Assembly (NCBI RefSeq): GCF_900102785.1
Contig: NZ_FNGC01000016.1
Coordinates: 1-64,000 of the forward strand
Direction: 5' to 3'
Source: Arthrobacter sp. ok362
GTDB taxonomy: Bacteria; Actinomycetota; Actinomycetes; Actinomycetales; Micrococcaceae
DNA length: 64,000 nucleotides
The translations under genes were made by a program, and so were the position numbers. The notes beneath the pieces were generated by a model. The model searched no databases, was not told where the DNA came from, and saw only the letters and a list, made by a program, of their open reading frames with translations. Below are positions 1 to 7,998 of the stretch, one piece after another. Numbering within the stretch: the first letter of the stretch is position 1; each line of letters begins with the position of its first letter.

Positions 1-705
1 CCGGGCTACGTGGGCTACGAGGAAGGCGGACAGCTGACCGAGAAGGTCCGGCGCCGTCCGTTCTCCGTGGTCCTGTTCGATGAGGTGGAGAAGGCGCACG
101 CCGATCTCTTCAACTCGCTGCTGCAGATCCTGGAAGACGGCCGCCTGACCGACTCCCAGGGCCGCGTGGTGGACTTCAAGAACACCGTGATCATCATGAC
201 CACGAACCTCGGCACCAGGGACATCTCCAAGAGCGTCGCCACCGGCTTCCAGTCCGGCACGGACACGCAGACCGGCTACAACCGGATGCGCGCCCGGGTC
301 ACCGAGGAGCTCAAGCAGCACTTCCGCCCCGAGTTCCTGAACCGTGTTGACGATGTTGTGGTCTTCCCGCAGCTGACCCAGGACGAGATCATCGAGATCG
401 TGAACATGTTCGTCGGCCGCCTCGAGAAGCGCCTCAAGGACAAGGACATGGGCATCGAGCTCACGTCCGCGGCCAAGGTGCTTCTGGCGACCCGCGGCTA
501 CGACCCCGCCATGGGTGCCCGGCCGCTGCGCCGCACCATCCAGCGCGAGATCGAGGACCAGCTCTCCGAGAAGATCCTCTTCGGCGAACTGCACGCCGGC
601 GACATCGTGGTGGTGGATGTGGAAGGCGAAGGCGACGACGCGAAGTTCACCTTCGCAGGCAACGCCAAGCCGCGCATCCCGGAGGCGCTGCCCGCCGCAG
701 GCTGA
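1..705 (+). CDS. clpC: ATP-dependent Clp protease ATP-binding subunit ClpC, C-terminal part
   Basis: This is the last 234 codons of a ClpC-type AAA+ unfoldase, cut by the window edge. The piece covers the second AAA+ domain: the Walker B strand VVLFDEVEKAH, sensor 1 (IIMTTNLG), and the small C-terminal D2 subdomain with sensor 2 GYDPAMGARPLRR. It ends with a short linker and the tail KPRIPEALPAAG. ClpC unfolds substrates in the cytoplasm for ClpP. The reading frame is open from base 1. A second, heavily deleted clpC with an almost identical tail lies at 35.97-36.86 kb on the other strand, so the genome carries or carried two clpC genes. The stop is followed within about 160 bases by insertion-sequence debris, so this stop marks the edge of the conserved segment. 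Confidence 0.95.
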   Translation, partial: PGYVGYEEGGQLTEKVRRRPFSVVLFDEVEKAHADLFNSLLQILEDGRLTDSQGRVVDFKNTVIIMTTNLGTRDISKSVATGFQSGTDTQTGYNRMRARVTEELKQHFRPEFLNRVDDVVVFPQLTQDEIIEIVNMFVGRLEKRLKDKDMGIELTSAAKVLLATRGYDPAMGARPLRRTIQREIEDQLSEKILFGELHAGDIVVVDVEGEGDDAKFTFAGNAKPRIPEALPAAG

Positions 706-861
706 GCCGTCATGTTCATATGCGGCGATCATTTCGCGTCTCTCTCTAATGGTCGTGGCTGGTCTGAGATTGGTTGGCAGGCTGGTGGCGGCCTCGCCGG
801 GCGTGACTCCGCGTCTCTCTGGCCCATCGAAAGATGGTGCCTTGTGATTGATTTGTCCGCC

Positions 862-1144
862 CGCGGCCGGACACGTCATGTTTTCCGTAGCCGAGGTGCT
901 CATCCATCTCCGCTTCCAGAGCGGTCTCCAAGACATTCTTCGTCAACCGGTTCAACAGCCCGCCCCGGCCGACGAGCTCGATTCCCTGCTCCCTGGCCTG
1001 GGCCAGGAGCTGCTGCGCTAACTCATGCTGGTCCAATTCAGTCGCCATGGGATCCATGGTTTCGCTCATGATCAGTCCTCCCCGCCAGGCACCGCCCGGC
1101 GTGTCAGGCCAACCCCGGACCACCGTTATTCAGACACTCCCGGC
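862..1144 (-). mobile_element. IS256-family transposase, 5' end fragment (copy 1)
   Basis: The minus strand from about 1144 reads through an element end (GTCTGAATAACGGTGG), a Shine-Dalgarno-like GGGGAGGA and a start at 1069. It then encodes about 65 residues of an IS256-type transposase N-terminus (AQQLLAQAREQGIEL, LLNRLTKNVLETALEAEM, DEHLGYGK). Similarity stops after VSGRGR near 862, so only the 5' end survives. The same sequence, over 90% identical by eye from the terminal bases inward, occurs on the plus strand at 16780-17246. The two copies face away from the interval between them as inverted repeats. No DDE catalytic domain remains, so the fragment cannot encode an active transposase. 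Confidence 0.85.
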
Positions 1145-1188
1145 CGCAGAGCCCATTCCTTTGGGCGAAGCAGCCGTGGCTCGACCCA

Positions 1189-1785
1189 ATGCACGACCTA
1201 CCGGACGTTCTGTCGCTCCTCGACCGTCTTCCCGAGAGGGTGAGCCGGCAGTCAACCCTTGATGCGGTCTCAGCAGAGTTGAATGCGGGCAGGGTCCTCC
1301 CCGCATTCATTGCGGCGATGGTGTGGGGATGGGGCACCACCGCTGACATGGGTGCGCTGCGGACACGGTGGATACTCACCCAAACCAAGGCCAAGAGCAC
1401 CGACGCCGTCTCGGAACCGGTGGATCCCTTTGTCGCAGACCGGCTGGAAGCAGGAGTCAGGTCTGTGCGCGCAGACGGGGCTCTTGAGGCTTTCCGGTTA
1501 ATGAACAACGAGGGCCGCATCCTCCACCTCAGGTCCTCGTACTTCACCAAGTGGCTGTACTTCACTTCAGCCGTCGACGGCCCTGATGACTCGAACGCCG
1601 CCCCGATCTTCGACGACCGGATCGTCGGGTGGCTTGGGGACCCAGCCGGAGTGCCCCTTGAGAAGAACAGCACCGTTTCCTACGGCGAATACTTGGACCT
1701 GCTCGCAAACTGGGGAGAGTCGTACGGTCGAACGACAGCGCAAGTCGAAACCGAAAGCTTCAGGCTGGCGACAGGACGCGGATGA
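1189..1785 (+). CDS. Probable 8-oxoguanine DNA glycosylase OGG-fold protein
   Basis: The 198-residue product has an all-helical look. Its central segment, residues 75-130, contains ILHLRSSYFTKWLYFTS, which resembles the family annotated as OGG-fold (HhH glycosylase-like) proteins in actinobacteria. In that family a helical bundle holds a conserved F/Y-FTK-LYF motif. If the assignment is right, the protein would bind damaged or modified bases in DNA, but I see no firmly identifiable catalytic lysine or aspartate pair. The gene starts only 45 bases after the end of the IS256 fragment, so the native promoter and possibly the true N-terminus may have been lost. It stands alone, with the convergent sulfurtransferase gene downstream. 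Family assignment is from memory of motif patterns and is moderate. Confidence 0.55.
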   Translation: MHDLPDVLSLLDRLPERVSRQSTLDAVSAELNAGRVLPAFIAAMVWGWGTTADMGALRTRWILTQTKAKSTDAVSEPVDPFVADRLEAGVRSVRADGALEAFRLMNNEGRILHLRSSYFTKWLYFTSAVDGPDDSNAAPIFDDRIVGWLGDPAGVPLEKNSTVSYGEYLDLLANWGESYGRTTAQVETESFRLATGRG

Positions 1786-1926
1786 GTCGTCGGAGTACGA
1801 CAGCCGACCTCTGAAGCAACCTCGACTGTCCGCAAGCCAATCCCTTACCGGGCCAGACTGAGAAGGTCTCCACTCTTGAGGATGGAGGTCGTTGTCTCGA
1901 GCCGAGCGGGCATCGTAGGTCGGTTG

Positions 1927-2763
1927 TCAGCCCAGCTCGGCTCGGCGGCCAGGCTCGGCTCCGTACTCTGACCACCCGCCTGCGTAGAGACGGCCCTGAC
2001 CGAGTCCTGCATGCTCGAGAGCGAGAAGGTTGTGGCAGGCCGTGACGCCTGAGCCACAGTAGGAGATGACGGCAGCCGCGTCTTCGATCCCAACGTTCGC
2101 AAACGCTCGTCGGACCTCTGCGATCGGGCGCAGGCGTCCATCGGGGGCGAGGTTCCCACGGCACGGGACGTTCACTGCGCCGGGGATGTGTCCGGATTGG
2201 GGATCAGTGGGCAGTTGTAGGGTTCCGTCGAAGCGGTCGGCATTGCGGGCGTCGACGATGATCCCTGCAGCCCCTGCCGTGATGTCCTCAAGCTGGGCGA
2301 GGCCGGCCTCGGGCCACGGAGACGGCGTGAAGGTCGCGGGCGTCGGCTTCACGGGCGTCGTCTCCAGCGGTCCCGTCCATGCGGAAATCCCGCCGTCGAG
2401 CAGCGCTGCCCGATGCCCGAGCGCACGCAGCATCCACACGAGCCGTGCGGCGATGACTCCCCCCGCGTCGTCATAGGCGATGACGGTCGTGTCGTCGCCG
2501 ATTCCCAGGGAGGACATTCCCTGTGCGAACACTTCAGAGTCGGGAAGCGGGTTCAGCCCGTATGGTCCCGAATTGCCCGACAGCCATGCGTCCAGGTCCA
2601 CGAACACCGCATCTGGGAGATGCCCGCCGTCGTACGCTGCACGGCCCGACGCACCGTCGAGGTACCAGCGAACATCAGCGGTGACAACGTTACTTCGATG
2701 CGCCTTGAGCCACGCGGCATCAACAAAGGGTGGAAGATCTTCTTGGGTTATCCGGCTGTCCAT
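1927..2763 (-). CDS. Sulfurtransferase (thiosulfate / 3-mercaptopyruvate, rhodanese type)
   Basis: This cytoplasmic enzyme of about 278 residues has two rhodanese domains. The N-terminal domain (about residues 15-125) is the inactive type. The C-terminal domain (about 150-275) carries the active-site loop ISYCGSGVTACHNLLAL, with the cysteine that receives sulfane sulfur. YDGGHLPDAVFVDLD and SGHIPGAVNVPC are the usual rhodanese signatures. The C-G-S-G-V-T loop is the form seen in SseA-like mercaptopyruvate/thiosulfate enzymes. I placed the start at 2763 (MDSRITQEDLPPFV) because the upstream in-frame codons do not look like protein; 2790 is an alternative. No clear ribosome site precedes either. 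The gene is intact and sits between IS256 debris and recombinase debris. Confidence 0.9.
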   Translation of the reverse strand: MDSRITQEDLPPFVDAAWLKAHRSNVVTADVRWYLDGASGRAAYDGGHLPDAVFVDLDAWLSGNSGPYGLNPLPDSEVFAQGMSSLGIGDDTTVIAYDDAGGVIAARLVWMLRALGHRAALLDGGISAWTGPLETTPVKPTPATFTPSPWPEAGLAQLEDITAGAAGIIVDARNADRFDGTLQLPTDPQSGHIPGAVNVPCRGNLAPDGRLRPIAEVRRAFANVGIEDAAAVISYCGSGVTACHNLLALEHAGLGQGRLYAGGWSEYGAEPGRRAELG

Positions 2764-3010
2764 ACAGTGCAGGCTAGATGACGTGTCCATACTTTGAGCA
2801 AAAATATTCCATGATGTGGACATTATGTAGGGGATGCGACGCACCACTGCAGGCGCCCGTTAGCCAGTCCCCCCCACCGGGACACCATCCGACCGCGCTG
2901 GCGCTGCGAGAAATCGGATACGGATATTGGAAACCTGGATTCGCGGACGGACCGCCCGCAAAACTGCCCCGCTCAGGCTGGACAATCTCGACAGTTGCAC
3001 CAGCCCGCGC

Positions 3011-3361
3011 AGAACATTGGCTACGTCCGGGTCTGCACCAACGAACAGGACCCGGCCGCGGCGCACAGGGCGCGTATGGGTCGGGTGCCCCGAGGGCCTG
3101 ATCAATGGTGACCACGGTGTGACCGGCAGGAACGGGAACGGCCGGGACGGAACGAAGCCCTGGCGGCTGTCCGTCCCGGCGAGACTCTTCCCGTCACCAA
3201 ACCCGGTCGGTTCGCCCGGCCCTACCCGATGCTCGAGAACATCATAGAGGCCATGACAAGAGGCTCCCAGGAGTTCCGACTGCCGACCGGGATGAACATG
3301 AGGGTTTGATCCCAAGTCGCAGCAAGTCATGCAGTTCCAGGCGCTCCCGGCCATGAAGGAG
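3011..3361 (+). pseudogene. Serine recombinase (resolvase) remnant, copy 1
   Basis: At about 3011 the plus strand reads NIGYVRVCTNEQDPAA, the start of the catalytic domain of a resolvase/invertase-type serine recombinase (family consensus GYVRVSTxEQ). The frame breaks after about 25 residues. A second piece from about 3140 corresponds to the LNEALAAV...LPDARE region of the same domain, interrupted by further frameshifts. A related and slightly better preserved tail is at 49704-49940, again directly beside tRNA-Leu sequence. No intact catalytic domain or DNA-binding domain remains. Confidence 0.7.
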
Positions 3362-3426
3362 TACACAGCAACACCGCTGTCCAAGCCAAGGGAAGGAGCC
3401 GCCAGGCCGCAACCGCCACCAAAAAA

Positions 3427-3447
3427 ATGTGCCCCGCAGGGGCCCAT
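3427..3447 (-). terminator. Rho-independent terminator, relic of tRNA-Leu
   Basis: Read on the minus strand, a GC-rich hairpin (GGGGC pairing with GCCCC, loop TGC) is followed by a run of seven T. It matches the functional tRNA-Leu terminator at 50006-50026 in position and sequence relative to the tRNA end. Confidence 0.65.
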
Positions 3448-3503
3448 AAAAGGAGACTCGTACACATTCAGCGGCCCACAAGCCCCTGAACAGGGTAAAC
3501 ACG

Positions 3504-3525
3504 TGCCCGAGGTGGGACTCGAACC
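3504..3525 (-). repeat. tRNA-Leu 3'-end fragment, attachment-site-like (outer copy)
   Basis: Twenty-two bases identical to the 3' end and T-arm of tRNA-Leu (50083-50104). Upstream of the T-arm the match stops at once, so no tRNA can be made. The same fragment occurs at 16591-16611. Partial direct copies of a tRNA 3' end are the classic footprint of site-specific island integration. Confidence 0.75.
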
Positions 3526-3615
3526 GGCCTCCAGCCCTTGCAAGCACTGGGAACCCCCGACAACATGCGGGATTCCAGCGAGTCTGAGGGCTGTACGACG
3601 GAGTCCGAGACGGAA

Positions 3616-3636
3616 AGTGTGGACAATGTCCACACT
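3616..3636. repeat. Perfect palindrome beside the outer tRNA fragment
   Basis: Arms AGTGTGGACA and TGTCCACACT with a single central A make a perfect 21-base palindrome. It sits about 90 bases from the tRNA fragment. The corresponding position beside the 16591 copy holds a different perfect palindrome (16702-16724). Both are followed by ATTTCAGG, and the flanks between tRNA fragment and palindrome are clearly related. This is a candidate integrase or excisionase arm site, or a replication/operator site; function is inferred only. Confidence 0.55.
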
Positions 3637-3644
3637 CCCCTAAT

Positions 3645-4310
3645 TCATTTCAGGACACTTCGAACGGTAGTTGCCAGGCGTTCGGCAGTGTCCGCACCTA
3701 CGGACCTTGGCGTCCTTGCTGCTGGCACTTCCGTACTCTGATCGGCGGCCGGGTTCGACTGTGTTGTACTTGGCTGCAGGTCGTCGAAGTAGCCCGGCAC
3801 AGCCAAAGCATCTGCTGCACGTTTCAGCTCCGCCAGCTCTCCGGCGGTCAAGACCTGGTCTGCGAACGCCGCTTCGCGCATCATCTCCAGAATCCGCTCG
3901 TTGAGCCCGCGAACTTGTTCTGCGCCCATGCCACCCCTGGCTTCGTCGCCGATAATCTTGCCGTCTTCCAGTACGACAACCAGCAGCTCCAGGTACTCGG
4001 CAGCCGCCGCGTCGCTTACATCTCCTGTGCTGATGGGTAGTCGGGACACAAGTGACGACATCCATCCCTCTGTGCCTTTCCTCAGGGCAACTGCACGGGT
4101 TACCGGACTGACGGCTCCCAATCGGTCCGGGTCGAATAGGCCACGGGCCGGGTCGTGTCCGAATTCAATGGCCGACTGGTAGCGATCAAGCATCAAGGGA
4201 AGCAAGGCAGCGTCGCCCTGACGTTCCGAGAGCAGCGTGGGCGTCCACAAGCGATATCCCGGCGTGCTGGGCGACCTCTCCGGCGAGGAAAAACCACCAC
4301 GCCTACTGCA
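3645..4310 (-). pseudogene. DEDDh exonuclease / TerB-like protein, C-terminal remnant
   Basis: The minus strand from about 4310 reads LAGEVAQHAGISLVDAHAALG, the ExoIII motif region of a DnaQ-type 3'-5' exonuclease (family AHxALxDAxAT). It then shifts frame to DAALLPLMLDRYQ and continues with an actinobacterial helical extension (YLELLVVVLEDGKIIGDEA, VRGLNERILEMMREAA, VLTAGELAELKRAADAL) that resembles the TerB-like segment following the nuclease domain. The N-terminal nuclease half with the first catalytic acids is missing, and a few residues after IGDEAR also appear deleted. The product would not be an active nuclease. The downstream end, at 3645, lies directly next to the palindrome and tRNA fragment, so island insertion or deletion may have removed the rest. 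Confidence 0.6.
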
Positions 4311-4481
4311 CCGACTGCGAGGGCTAAGCAGTCCCCACATCCAAGGTCCGGAACTCTGGCACGCCCGTCCAAGACAGTGTGACCCGCCCACCAGCGGGCG
4401 GCGACCGCCCTGGGTCGGGACTACGCGGCGCCACGTTCCCTGCCGACCGACGTTCTCCCTACCTTTGGCCTCTCGGCTTCA

Positions 4482-6716
4482 TCACGGTCCGGTGGTGAAG
4501 GTCCAACGAGTGGTCTGGAGGGGGTTGCCGGCGGCGTCGCGGATGCCGCCGTACGTGCTGCTGGTCAGCGTGACGGTGTACTTGGTGTTTGCCGTCAGTG
4601 TTCCCCTCGGGTTCAGTGTGGCTACCCGGGTGGCGGCGTTGTAAGAGTACAACTCCACAGGAACCATTGCGCCGGTCGTGGCGTTGCTCAACATGAAGTA
4701 GTTTCCGCTGGTGCCGGTGACGGGTTCGCTGAAGGTTGCCGTGATATTCGCTGTCCGGCTTACCGCGGTGGCGTTCACGGCGGGGCTGCGGGAAATCACG
4801 GTGGGAACAGGACCGGTGGTGAAGTACCAGCTTGTCGTGGCACTGGGTTCCTTCTCCGAGGGGTTGTCCGCTAGCGGGTTGCCCGCGACGTCCCGTATGG
4901 CGGTGGCACTGCCGGTTAGGGTCGCGGTGTAACGGGTGTCCGCGGCAAGGGTTGTCGTTGGGTTCAGCGTGGCCACCCTGCTGGTGGGGTTGTAGGTTAC
5001 CGTCGCGGGAACCGCCGCTCCGGCCGGGTTCTTTAGGGTGAACGTCGTGGCGCTGACGCCAATGACGGGCTCGCTGAACGTCGCTGTCACATCTGCTGTC
5101 TGGCTCACGCCGGTGGCGAACCAGGCAGTCCGGTTCATCACCGTCGGCCCGGGCCCTGTAGTGAGGGTCCATTGGGTCGTGGCCAGCGCGTTGTTGGAAG
5201 CATCCCGAATGGCGCGGGCGGATCCGGTGAGGGTGACGGTGTACTTCGTATCCGCAGCCAGGGCCGCCGTGGGGTTCAGTGTGGCGACGCGGATGGTCTC
5301 GTTGTAGGTGACCGTTGCCGGGATAACGGTTCCGGCTGGGTTCTTGAGGGTGAACGTGGACTCGTTGACGCCGGAAACAACTTCATTGAACGCCGCCGTG
5401 ATGTCTGCGTCCTGGCTCACATTTGTAGCTGATGCTGCCGGTGTCCGGCCCGTCACGGTCGGTGCTGCTGTGTCGGCCGCTCCGGGAACATAGGTCTGGA
5501 CACCGCATGTGGTCGGGACGAAGACGCGGTGTTGGGCGATGGCGAGGTTGCCGCCGAACGCGGGCGGACACGCAACCTCGGTGCCGCTCCGGACCCTGCC
5601 TGTGATCTCATCCAAGGCGAGAAGTTGACCCGGCGTGCCGGTATCGACCCCGGCGAGGATCCACACCAGCCCGTTGGCGATGATGGGTGCCGAGGACACG
5701 ACTTCATAGCCGTAGTTTTGGTCCTTCATGCCCAGCCGGTGTGTCCACTGAACCGCCCCGGTCTCCAGGTCTACTGCGGTGATGACGGAGGGCTCAGAGT
5801 AGCCGGACGTGGTGAAGATTCCGATGCGGCCGTCGAAGGCGACGGGGATCTCGCTGTTGGGCAGCGTTCGGATGTATTTGCCCGTTGCGGCCTCCAGCAC
5901 CAGCGTCTGCTCCGTGTAAGAAATGCTGGGGATGTAGAGCCTCCCGTTATGCACAGACGCTGCGGCGGTTCCCGCGCCCGGGCCGGAGTTGCCTCCAGGT
6001 TTCACGTACTTCCAGATCGACTTTCCTGTTGTGGCGGAGAAAGCCTCTACCAAACCTTGTCCGTTGTAAATGACCCGACCCGCTTCGATAAGCGAGGGTT
6101 CACTGGTTGCGCTAGGGCCTGCTACGAACCGATTAATGCCCGTGCTTGCATCCAGAGCGTAGTAACCGCCCATGACCACTCCGGAGCCGAACACGGTCCG
6201 GTATTCGCTCACGTAAGGGCTGGCCCACAGCAGTGCGCCGGTGTTGACGTCGAATGCGTCCAGGACCATCTGGCTGGTTTCGGGGTTGTCGTGGGCGAGA
6301 TAGACCCTCAATCCATCGATTTTCGCCACGTGGGCGAAATGGTATCCATGGCGCCACAACAGCTTTCCGGTGCCCGTTTCGTAGGCAGATAACCACGAGC
6401 ACTGGTACTGCCTGTCCACCACCACCGTCCGGTTTCCCGACACGCTGATTGACACGGCACTGCTGCCGCCGGAGGACGGGCAGTGCGGCGGCTCGGCACG
6501 CCAGGACTGGTTGATCTGTGCAGGAACGGTCTCCGCCAGCTGCGCATTCCGGTTGCCCGCGTCAATACCGTCTCCCAGTACAGATGTTCCGCCGGCCGGA
6601 TAAGGCAGGTGGCCCGGAACGATCGGCTCCGCCGCCGAGGAGGCAGGACCCGCAACCAGAGACCCGCACAGTACAAGCGCAACAGTGATGCCCGAACCCC
6701 AATGGCGTATTTTCAT
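4482..6716 (-). CDS. Secreted PQQ-like beta-propeller protein with three SbsA Ig-like domains
   Basis: The protein has about 744 residues. A signal peptide (MKIRHWGSGITVALVLCGSL, cleavage after about ASSAAEP) directs export. Residues about 50-430 form repeated PQQ-like propeller blades (GTGKLLWRHG, NTGALLWAS, TTGKSIWKY, ETGAVQWTH). Residues about 435-744 hold three bacterial Ig-like repeats of the SbsA/Big_5 type, each with P.V..RTPA..A..VS..A.ITATFSE, TFTLKN.AG..VPATVTYN, VATLNP...L.ADT.YTVTLT and WTFTTGP. Such proteins are surface-attached or secreted; I see no LPXTG sorting signal. I chose 6716 because it begins the signal peptide and has GGAG upstream. The gene is monocistronic and has nearly 800 bases of gene-poor DNA upstream. 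Confidence 0.85.
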   Translation of the reverse strand: MKIRHWGSGITVALVLCGSLVAGPASSAAEPIVPGHLPYPAGGTSVLGDGIDAGNRNAQLAETVPAQINQSWRAEPPHCPSSGGSSAVSISVSGNRTVVVDRQYQCSWLSAYETGTGKLLWRHGYHFAHVAKIDGLRVYLAHDNPETSQMVLDAFDVNTGALLWASPYVSEYRTVFGSGVVMGGYYALDASTGINRFVAGPSATSEPSLIEAGRVIYNGQGLVEAFSATTGKSIWKYVKPGGNSGPGAGTAAASVHNGRLYIPSISYTEQTLVLEAATGKYIRTLPNSEIPVAFDGRIGIFTTSGYSEPSVITAVDLETGAVQWTHRLGMKDQNYGYEVVSSAPIIANGLVWILAGVDTGTPGQLLALDEITGRVRSGTEVACPPAFGGNLAIAQHRVFVPTTCGVQTYVPGAADTAAPTVTGRTPAASATNVSQDADITAAFNEVVSGVNESTFTLKNPAGTVIPATVTYNETIRVATLNPTAALAADTKYTVTLTGSARAIRDASNNALATTQWTLTTGPGPTVMNRTAWFATGVSQTADVTATFSEPVIGVSATTFTLKNPAGAAVPATVTYNPTSRVATLNPTTTLAADTRYTATLTGSATAIRDVAGNPLADNPSEKEPSATTSWYFTTGPVPTVISRSPAVNATAVSRTANITATFSEPVTGTSGNYFMLSNATTGAMVPVELYSYNAATRVATLNPRGTLTANTKYTVTLTSSTYGGIRDAAGNPLQTTRWTFTTGP

Positions 6717-7545
6717 TTGCTGCGCGCTCCGATCGGTGCCGGGGATATTTAGATAGAGCACACTCTCATATAGGGGGAAATAATTGTCAAGAATAGCGGC
6801 TCCCGGCAATTGTTCATGGCCTGTCTTTTCGGAAGCATCTTTCGAAGCTCTTTACATGAAGGAGGCCATTTCGGCCTTAGCGTGGCTTGGGTTGCCTTGC
6901 CGATGTCGGCAAGGAAGTACTCGGATTGGCGGTAATACTACTTGGTCCTAAGTCATTTACTACGTGGGAATTCAACGGCAAATACTGTGCCCGGCTATTT
7001 GGGAAGTATCACACTTGACCAATCGGCCAAAGCCCAAAAAGAAACGAAACTACGGACGGAAGTTCAGCCCTTTTTGGGTGTCCCGGACGAGAAGCACCGG
7101 TTTGAGGAGTCTGGTGCCCAAAACACAGGGGAACCGTAGGGTGGATGGCGCCCGCGGACGGGCGGGCCGATCGGTCGCCAAACTGCCTGGCGCGGACCTC
7201 TCCGGCGAGGAACTGTTCATCCAGGTGATCCCGCGGGCGGCGGACGAGTTCAACTGCGGGTCATCTTCCCGTAGGCGCCAGACGTTGCGGTTATCTTGCC
7301 TCCATTACCGCTGTAGGAGTTGTTTGTTTGAGCACCGCGCTCTTCGTTCCTAACTCTTTTCGCAGTCCTTGTGAGGATGGTTGCGCGTGCCTGACAGGCG
7401 CCGGCTCCAAACGCGACGCCTGGGGCCGCCCGCCGTTCATCCGGTTTCCCCTTATGAGGCAATACCCTGCGGCCCGTTCGACGAACCCTCCACGGGACAT
7501 ATCCATACGTATGGCTCTTTTGAGCGCTACGGTTATGGCGGGCTG
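6717..7545. other. Gene-poor interval upstream of the secreted propeller protein
   Basis: I find no convincing gene here; short open frames have no recognisable domain and no ribosome site. A perfect 20-base inverted repeat (CCTTGCCGA, two bases, TCGGCAAGG) lies at 6895-6914. A shorter hairpin AGGCC/GGCCT lies at 6863-6877. Both are upstream of the propeller gene and could be regulatory. Confidence 0.5.
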
Positions 7546-7998
7546 TTAACTTCTCGTGCTGCTCGTTCTTCCGTGGCGGTGACGAAGCGCGATTATGAGT
7601 GTCCCAATGCTTGCAATGGTTGGAACTGTCAGGAAGGGCTGGGCTCCGCTGCCTCCTGTGTTGACGAGACCGGTGATGCCTATCCACCACAACAAAGCGG
7701 TCGTAAATGCGGACAGGATAACAACCGAGTAAGGGGCGCCGGGCGGGGGCGCGTTCCTGTGTCTGCGTTGTCGTTGCCCCATGGGGATTAGCCAGTGGCG
7801 TCGGAGTCGATTTCCAATCATGATGGTTCCGATGGTGGCCAGGGCCGGGACGGTCAGGAATATTGCTCCGCCGCCTCCAGTGGTGATGGTGCCGACGATG
7901 CCGATCCACCAGAGCAGGGCGGTTGTGAATGCAGCCAAGAGAGCAAGGAGCGTACGGCTGTCAGATCCTGCCGAGCTTGCTGCGTTTCGGTGGGTCAT
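7546..7998 (-). CDS. Small membrane protein with internal duplication
   Basis: The 150-residue product contains two copies of a two-helix unit: FTTALLWWIGIVGTI...FLTVPALATIGTIMIG (about residues 24-62) and FTTALLWWIGITGLV...FLTVPTIASIGTLIIA (about residues 97-137). Each has a WWIG turn and a small glycine loop, so four transmembrane helices are predicted. A proline- and basic-rich linker joins the halves. The start overlaps the end of the CU044_5270-type gene by four bases, which suggests translational coupling and a shared role with the sigma factor module. I do not know a family for it; the repeat suggests an intragenic duplication. Confidence 0.7.
   Translation of the reverse strand: MTHRNAASSAGSDSRTLLALLAAFTTALLWWIGIVGTITTGGGGAIFLTVPALATIGTIMIGNRLRRHWLIPMGQRQRRHRNAPPPGAPYSVVILSAFTTALLWWIGITGLVNTGGSGAQPFLTVPTIASIGTLIIALRHRHGRTSSTRS

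Larger units (their letters stand above)
3130..3525 (+). repeat. Long direct repeat S1 (tRNA-Leu downstream region)
   Basis: This block of about 400 bases matches 49704-50104 at roughly 80% identity by eye and in the same orientation. It contains the recombinase tail, a terminator hairpin, the CCCCTGAACAGGG segment and finally 22 bases of the tRNA-Leu 3' end. Because a tRNA terminator and tRNA end are both included, the block looks like DNA that originally lay downstream of a tRNA-Leu gene, now separated from it by about 46 kb. Confidence 0.75.

Noticed and set aside
3504..3540. A second tRNA-Leu gene
   Set aside because: Only the 3' 22 bases match; anticodon, D-arm and 5' acceptor strand are absent.
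6964..7353. A 129-residue plus-strand frame upstream of the secreted propeller gene
   Set aside because: No recognisable domain, no ribosome site, and Arg/Ser-rich translation.
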